Position numbers and translations under genes: made by a program
Assembly (NCBI GenBank): GCA_945903615.1
Contig: CAMDOL010000002.1
Coordinates: 1 to 28,274 of the forward strand
DNA: 28,274 bases
Reading direction: 5' to 3'
Source: Rickettsia typhi
GTDB taxonomy: Bacteria > Pseudomonadota > Alphaproteobacteria > Rickettsiales > UBA1997
Notes under the pieces: generated by a model
What the model saw: only the letters and a program-made list of their open reading frames with translations
What the model was told of the DNA's origin: nothing
Databases searched by the model: none
In this document: positions 25,615-28,274 of the stretch, piece by piece
How positions within the stretch are numbered: position 1 is the first letter of the stretch
Layout: each line of letters opens with the position of its first letter

Positions 25615-26106
25615 ATGCTGCCAATCCATAAACCAAAATCTCAAATGCCTAATAAATTTAAAGCTTTCAGCAAATATGATTTTGTAAAATCATTCATTGC
25701 CGTCAGCAACAACCCAGAACATAAGGAAGAAGAGGAAAAAAAGGCAGCAATTATTGCCGATGCCATCGAAGAAACTCAGGCAGTTTTATTAGAAAATTTA
25801 GCCACTAAGCAAGATTTAAAATTTCTGGAGATTGACCTCAAGAAGGATATAAAAAATCTTGAGGTTGATTTAAAAAAAGACATAAAAAATCTTGAGGTTG
25901 ATTTAAAAAAAGACATAAAAAATCTTGAGGTTGATTTAAAAAAAGACATAAAAAATCTAGAAATAGATCTCAAGAAAGATATGAAATTGCTAGAAGTCAA
26001 CTTAAAAAAAGAAATGCAAGGACAGCTGATTAAGCTCGGCTCTCTAATAGTTATTTTATTTACAATTCTGCCCTTACTCACTGAGTTTCTAAAAAAATTA
26101 TTTTAA
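25615..26106 (+). CDS. Membrane-anchored coiled-coil protein (DUF1640/CCDC90-like)
   Basis: A 163-residue protein: a basic start, a helix with FVKSFIAVSNNPEHKEEEE, then LATKQDLKFLE and a long coiled coil made of 11-residue units (LEVDLKKDIKN). A single C-terminal membrane helix follows (LIKLGSLIVILFTILPLL) and a short basic end. The plan matches bacterial DUF1640-like coiled-coil proteins. The start could be the first ATG or the one at 25645. It lies 87 bases after the lipoprotein cluster and 24 bases before nuoL. Function is unknown; related mitochondrial proteins affect calcium uptake and respiratory assembly, but transfer of that role is not justified. Confidence 0.7.
   Translation: MLPIHKPKSQMPNKFKAFSKYDFVKSFIAVSNNPEHKEEEEKKAAIIADAIEETQAVLLENLATKQDLKFLEIDLKKDIKNLEVDLKKDIKNLEVDLKKDIKNLEVDLKKDIKNLEIDLKKDMKLLEVNLKKEMQGQLIKLGSLIVILFTILPLLTEFLKKLF
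25825..26022 (+). repeat. 33-bp tandem repeats in the coiled-coil gene
   Basis: Six consecutive 33-base units start at 25825, 25858, 25891, 25924, 25957 and 25990. Units two to four are identical; the outer ones are diverged at synonymous and conservative positions. Each unit encodes one 11-residue turn of the coiled coil, so copy number can change without a frameshift. Confidence 0.9.
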
Positions 26107-26130
26107 AAAATTCATAATTTACAAATCTCA

Positions 26131-28071
26131 ATGCTTATCAAACTAATTCTTCTTTTACCTTTCATCGGCGCTTTAACTTCCGGAATTTTATCTGGCCTTG
26201 TCGCCAAAAAATTTGCTCAGATTTTTAACTCAGCTTTATTAGTCGCATCAGCAGTTTTTGCTTTTATTTTATTTTTTCAAATTGGCATTGAAGACAAAAA
26301 AGAAACTGTGGTTTTATTTGATTGGATAACTTCGGGCAGCTTTTCCTCCGCTTGGGCATTACAAGTTGATAGCCTCACCTCCGCAATGTTGGTGCTGGTC
26401 ACTTTTGTCTCCGCACTGGTTCATATCTATTCAATTGGCTATATGGACAAAGACAAATCCGTTCCCAGATTTATGTCTTATCTTTCACTCTTCACTTTTT
26501 TTATGTTGATTTTAGTCACCGCTAATAATTTCTTGCAACTCTTTATGGGCTGGGAAGGCGTTGGTTTGGCATCTTATTTATTAATTGGCTTTTGGTTCAA
26601 AAAACCTTCCGCCAATGCCGCAGCAATCAAGGCTTTCATCGTTAATCGCGTTGGTGATTTTGGCTTGATTATTGCTATCGCTTTAATTTATTTAACTTTT
26701 GGATCAATAAATTTCAGCGAAGTTTTTGCCGCTGTTCCAGCGCATTTGAATGATAAATTTATAATTCTTGGAACTGAATTTAGCACCATCACCACCATCG
26801 CCATTTTGCTTTTTATCGGCGCAATGGGCAAATCGGCGCAAATTGGTTTGCATACTTGGCTTGCCGATGCCATGGAAGGCCCTACCCCAGTTTCCGCTTT
26901 GATTCACGCTGCAACGATGGTTACTGCTGGCGTTTTTTTAGTCGCCCGTTGTTCACCAATTTTTGAATATTCTCCTTTAGCGCTCAGTGTCGTAACAATA
27001 GTTGGCGCCACCACCGCAATCTTCGCTGCCACAATTGCTATCACCCAAAATGATATCAAAAAAATCATCGCCTATTCCACCTGCAGCCAATTAGGTTATA
27101 TGTTTTTTGCTTGCGGCGTTTCGGCATATTCGGCTGGAATTTTTCATCTCTTAACTCACGGATTTTTTAAAGCCCTGCTCTTTTTAGGTGCCGGCAGCGT
27201 GATCCACGCAATGCATCACGAACAAGATATTCGCAAAATGGGCGGGCTGTGGAAAAAAATCCCCTTCACTTTAGTGATGATGTGGATTGGCTCATTAGCT
27301 TTAGCCGGATTTCCACCTTTTGCTGGTTTTTATTCTAAAGACGCAATTTTAGAAGCGGCTTTTATGTCCAACACTCAGTTTGGTCATCTAGCTTTTTATC
27401 TAGGAATCACCGCCGCATTTTTAACCGCCTTTTATTCTTGGCGCTTATTATTTTTAGTGTTCAACGGCAAAACCAGAGCTGATCATCACACCTTTGATCA
27501 TGCTCACGAATCTCCACTAACAATGCTTTTGCCCTTATTGCTTCTAGCTATTGGTGCAACTGCCAGCGGATTTATTGGTCAAAATTTTCTTCATATGATT
27601 TCTTTTGAAAATAATTTTTTCGCTAATGCAATTTTTGTCCAACCCGAAAATAAAATTCTCGAAGAAATTCATCACACTCCAGAATTAATAAAATCATTGC
27701 CATTAATTCTCGGCGCCATCGCAATTGCTGTGGCTTATTTATTTTATATCATCAAACCACAAATCCCAGCCAACCTCACAAAATCTACTGGCGTGCTTTA
27801 TAGAATCTCTTTCAATAAATGGTATTTTGATGAAATCTATGACAAAATTTTTGTTCAAAGCATTAAAAAACTTGGAACTAAATTATGGCAATTCTGGGAC
27901 AATAAAGTGATTGACGGATTTGGTCCAAATGGCTTCGTTGCAATTTGCAGAACCTTAGCGGGAAGAGCTAGTCAAATTCAAACCGGCTATGTTTATCACT
28001 ATGTTCTAGCAATATCTCTGGGCGTTGCAGGAATATTATTTTACTTAATCTTAAGAACAGTTGGTTTATAG
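26131..28071 (+). CDS. nuoL: NADH-quinone oxidoreductase subunit L
   Basis: NuoL is the distal antiporter-like membrane subunit of respiratory complex I that helps pump protons. The 646-residue protein has the expected many helices and the family motifs GWEGVGLASYLLIGFW (E142), MGKSAQIGLHTWLADAMEGP (K234, H241) and the following PVSALIHAATMVTAGVF. The long lateral helix region and a C-terminal helix are present (ends LILRTVGL). Length is normal. In most bacteria nuoM follows at once, but here about 200 bases of palindromic repeats follow with no gene start, and the upstream neighbour is not nuoK. The gene seems separated from the rest of the nuo operon. Confidence 0.96.
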   Translation: MLIKLILLLPFIGALTSGILSGLVAKKFAQIFNSALLVASAVFAFILFFQIGIEDKKETVVLFDWITSGSFSSAWALQVDSLTSAMLVLVTFVSALVHIYSIGYMDKDKSVPRFMSYLSLFTFFMLILVTANNFLQLFMGWEGVGLASYLLIGFWFKKPSANAAAIKAFIVNRVGDFGLIIAIALIYLTFGSINFSEVFAAVPAHLNDKFIILGTEFSTITTIAILLFIGAMGKSAQIGLHTWLADAMEGPTPVSALIHAATMVTAGVFLVARCSPIFEYSPLALSVVTIVGATTAIFAATIAITQNDIKKIIAYSTCSQLGYMFFACGVSAYSAGIFHLLTHGFFKALLFLGAGSVIHAMHHEQDIRKMGGLWKKIPFTLVMMWIGSLALAGFPPFAGFYSKDAILEAAFMSNTQFGHLAFYLGITAAFLTAFYSWRLLFLVFNGKTRADHHTFDHAHESPLTMLLPLLLLAIGATASGFIGQNFLHMISFENNFFANAIFVQPENKILEEIHHTPELIKSLPLILGAIAIAVAYLFYIIKPQIPANLTKSTGVLYRISFNKWYFDEIYDKIFVQSIKKLGTKLWQFWDNKVIDGFGPNGFVAICRTLAGRASQIQTGYVYHYVLAISLGVAGILFYLILRTVGL

Positions 28072-28164
28072 TGAACCCCACTTTTCAGACCACTCATACC
28101 ATTTCCAATCTTAAATTCATCATTTAAGCCATTACTGTCCGGTTAACTTTTTTGCTGTTAATTA

Positions 28165-28184
28165 CCGTCGGTTTTAACCGACGG
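28165..28184. repeat. Compact hairpin repeat (copy of 21403-21422)
   Basis: The hairpin ccgtcggtt-tt-aaccgacgg has the same flanks (aatta before, ata after) as the copy after ftsK. It follows nuoL by about 93 bases and may act as its terminator. Confidence 0.7.
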
Positions 28185-28203
28185 ATAGAACTAACTAAAA
28201 TAA

Positions 28204-28242
28204 GGGCTTTAGCCCAATACTTCTGATGTCGGGCTAAAGCCC
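28204..28242. repeat. gggctttagccc palindromic repeat
   Basis: gggctttagccc (28204-28215) and gggctaaagccc (28231-28242) pair perfectly; each arm is also nearly self-complementary. It is related to the repeat at 8313-8360. A short T-run follows. Confidence 0.7.
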
Positions 28243-28260
28243 AGTTTTTCTTAATCTCTT

Positions 28261-28274
28261 AACCGTCGGTTAAA
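28261..28274. repeat. Partial copy of the ccgtcggtt hairpin at the window edge
   Basis: The last bases, aaccgtcggttaaa, match the left arm of the hairpin at 28165-28184. The rest lies outside the window. Confidence 0.45.

Noticed and set aside
25825..26022. CRISPR array
   Set aside because: The 33-bp units are contiguous with no spacers and encode coiled-coil repeats.
25776..26081. Long leftward ORF opposite the coiled-coil gene (repeated SRFFMSFFKST)
   Set aside because: It is the mirror of the 33-bp tandem repeats; the plus-strand protein has a coherent fold and this one does not.

Overview
The window is AT-rich chromosomal DNA from a Gram-negative bacterium, most likely an alphaproteobacterium and possibly Rickettsiales/Holosporales-like. 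Reasons: lpxC (outer membrane lipid A), a DUF3576 lipoprotein directly upstream of leuS, a CC0125-type lipoprotein, alphaproteobacterial-style carA and nuoL, shuffled housekeeping genes, many short palindromic repeats, and in-frame palindromic insertions inside genes, a habit best known from Rickettsia palindromic elements. No species can be named from the sequence alone.

Layout. 1-3.4 kb is accessory: an MNT-HEPN nucleotidyltransferase, an NYN-domain nuclease-like protein, a CC0125-type lipoprotein and tRNA-Gln(UUG). Pieces of the 3' end of that tRNA recur at 1.34 and 3.05 kb, as at an old integration site. 3.4-8.2 kb holds a possibly frameshifted small gene, a RidA-family gene, lpxC and gyrA, with a 178-bp MITE-like palindrome between lpxC and gyrA. 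8.2-11.2 kb is a decayed defence patch: two palindromic repeats, the first ~95 codons of a DNA methyltransferase, and an apparently intact DUF262/DUF1524 (GmrSD-like) gene. 11.2-13.9 kb holds convergent dnaB and carA. 13.9-18.9 kb reads leftward: DUF3576 lipoprotein, leuS, a prepilin-like LamG-type protein, and the tail of a SIMPL-domain gene. 19.0-22.4 kb has ftsK converging on a Trm112-family gene plus rlmE. 22.5-25.5 kb is a compact rightward cluster: a second prepilin-like LamG-type protein followed by five small lipoproteins. 25.6-28.1 kb holds a membrane-anchored coiled-coil protein with 33-bp tandem repeats and nuoL, followed by palindromic repeats to the end.

Most notable: (1) LeuRS is about 240 residues too long because a complete transglutaminase-like domain, with Cys467/His505/Asp522 in place, sits inside its CP1 editing domain. 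(2) The five tandem lipoproteins belong to one family, defined by a G-[WYF]-x-x-G-C motif and a second Cys 41-42 residues later. The fifth has exactly 33 extra residues between the cysteines, and these contain a perfect DNA palindrome. (3) leuS, rlmE and the fifth lipoprotein gene all carry palindromic in-frame insertions.

How the genes relate: most of the conserved genes are housekeeping (gyrase, replicative helicase, DNA translocase, tRNA charging, 23S rRNA methylation, lipid A, carbamoyl phosphate, complex I). The pilin-like and lipoprotein cluster looks like one envelope system of unknown function. Repeats sit almost exactly at gene ends, several touching stop codons, which suggests tolerated insertion at 3' ends and possible use as terminators.
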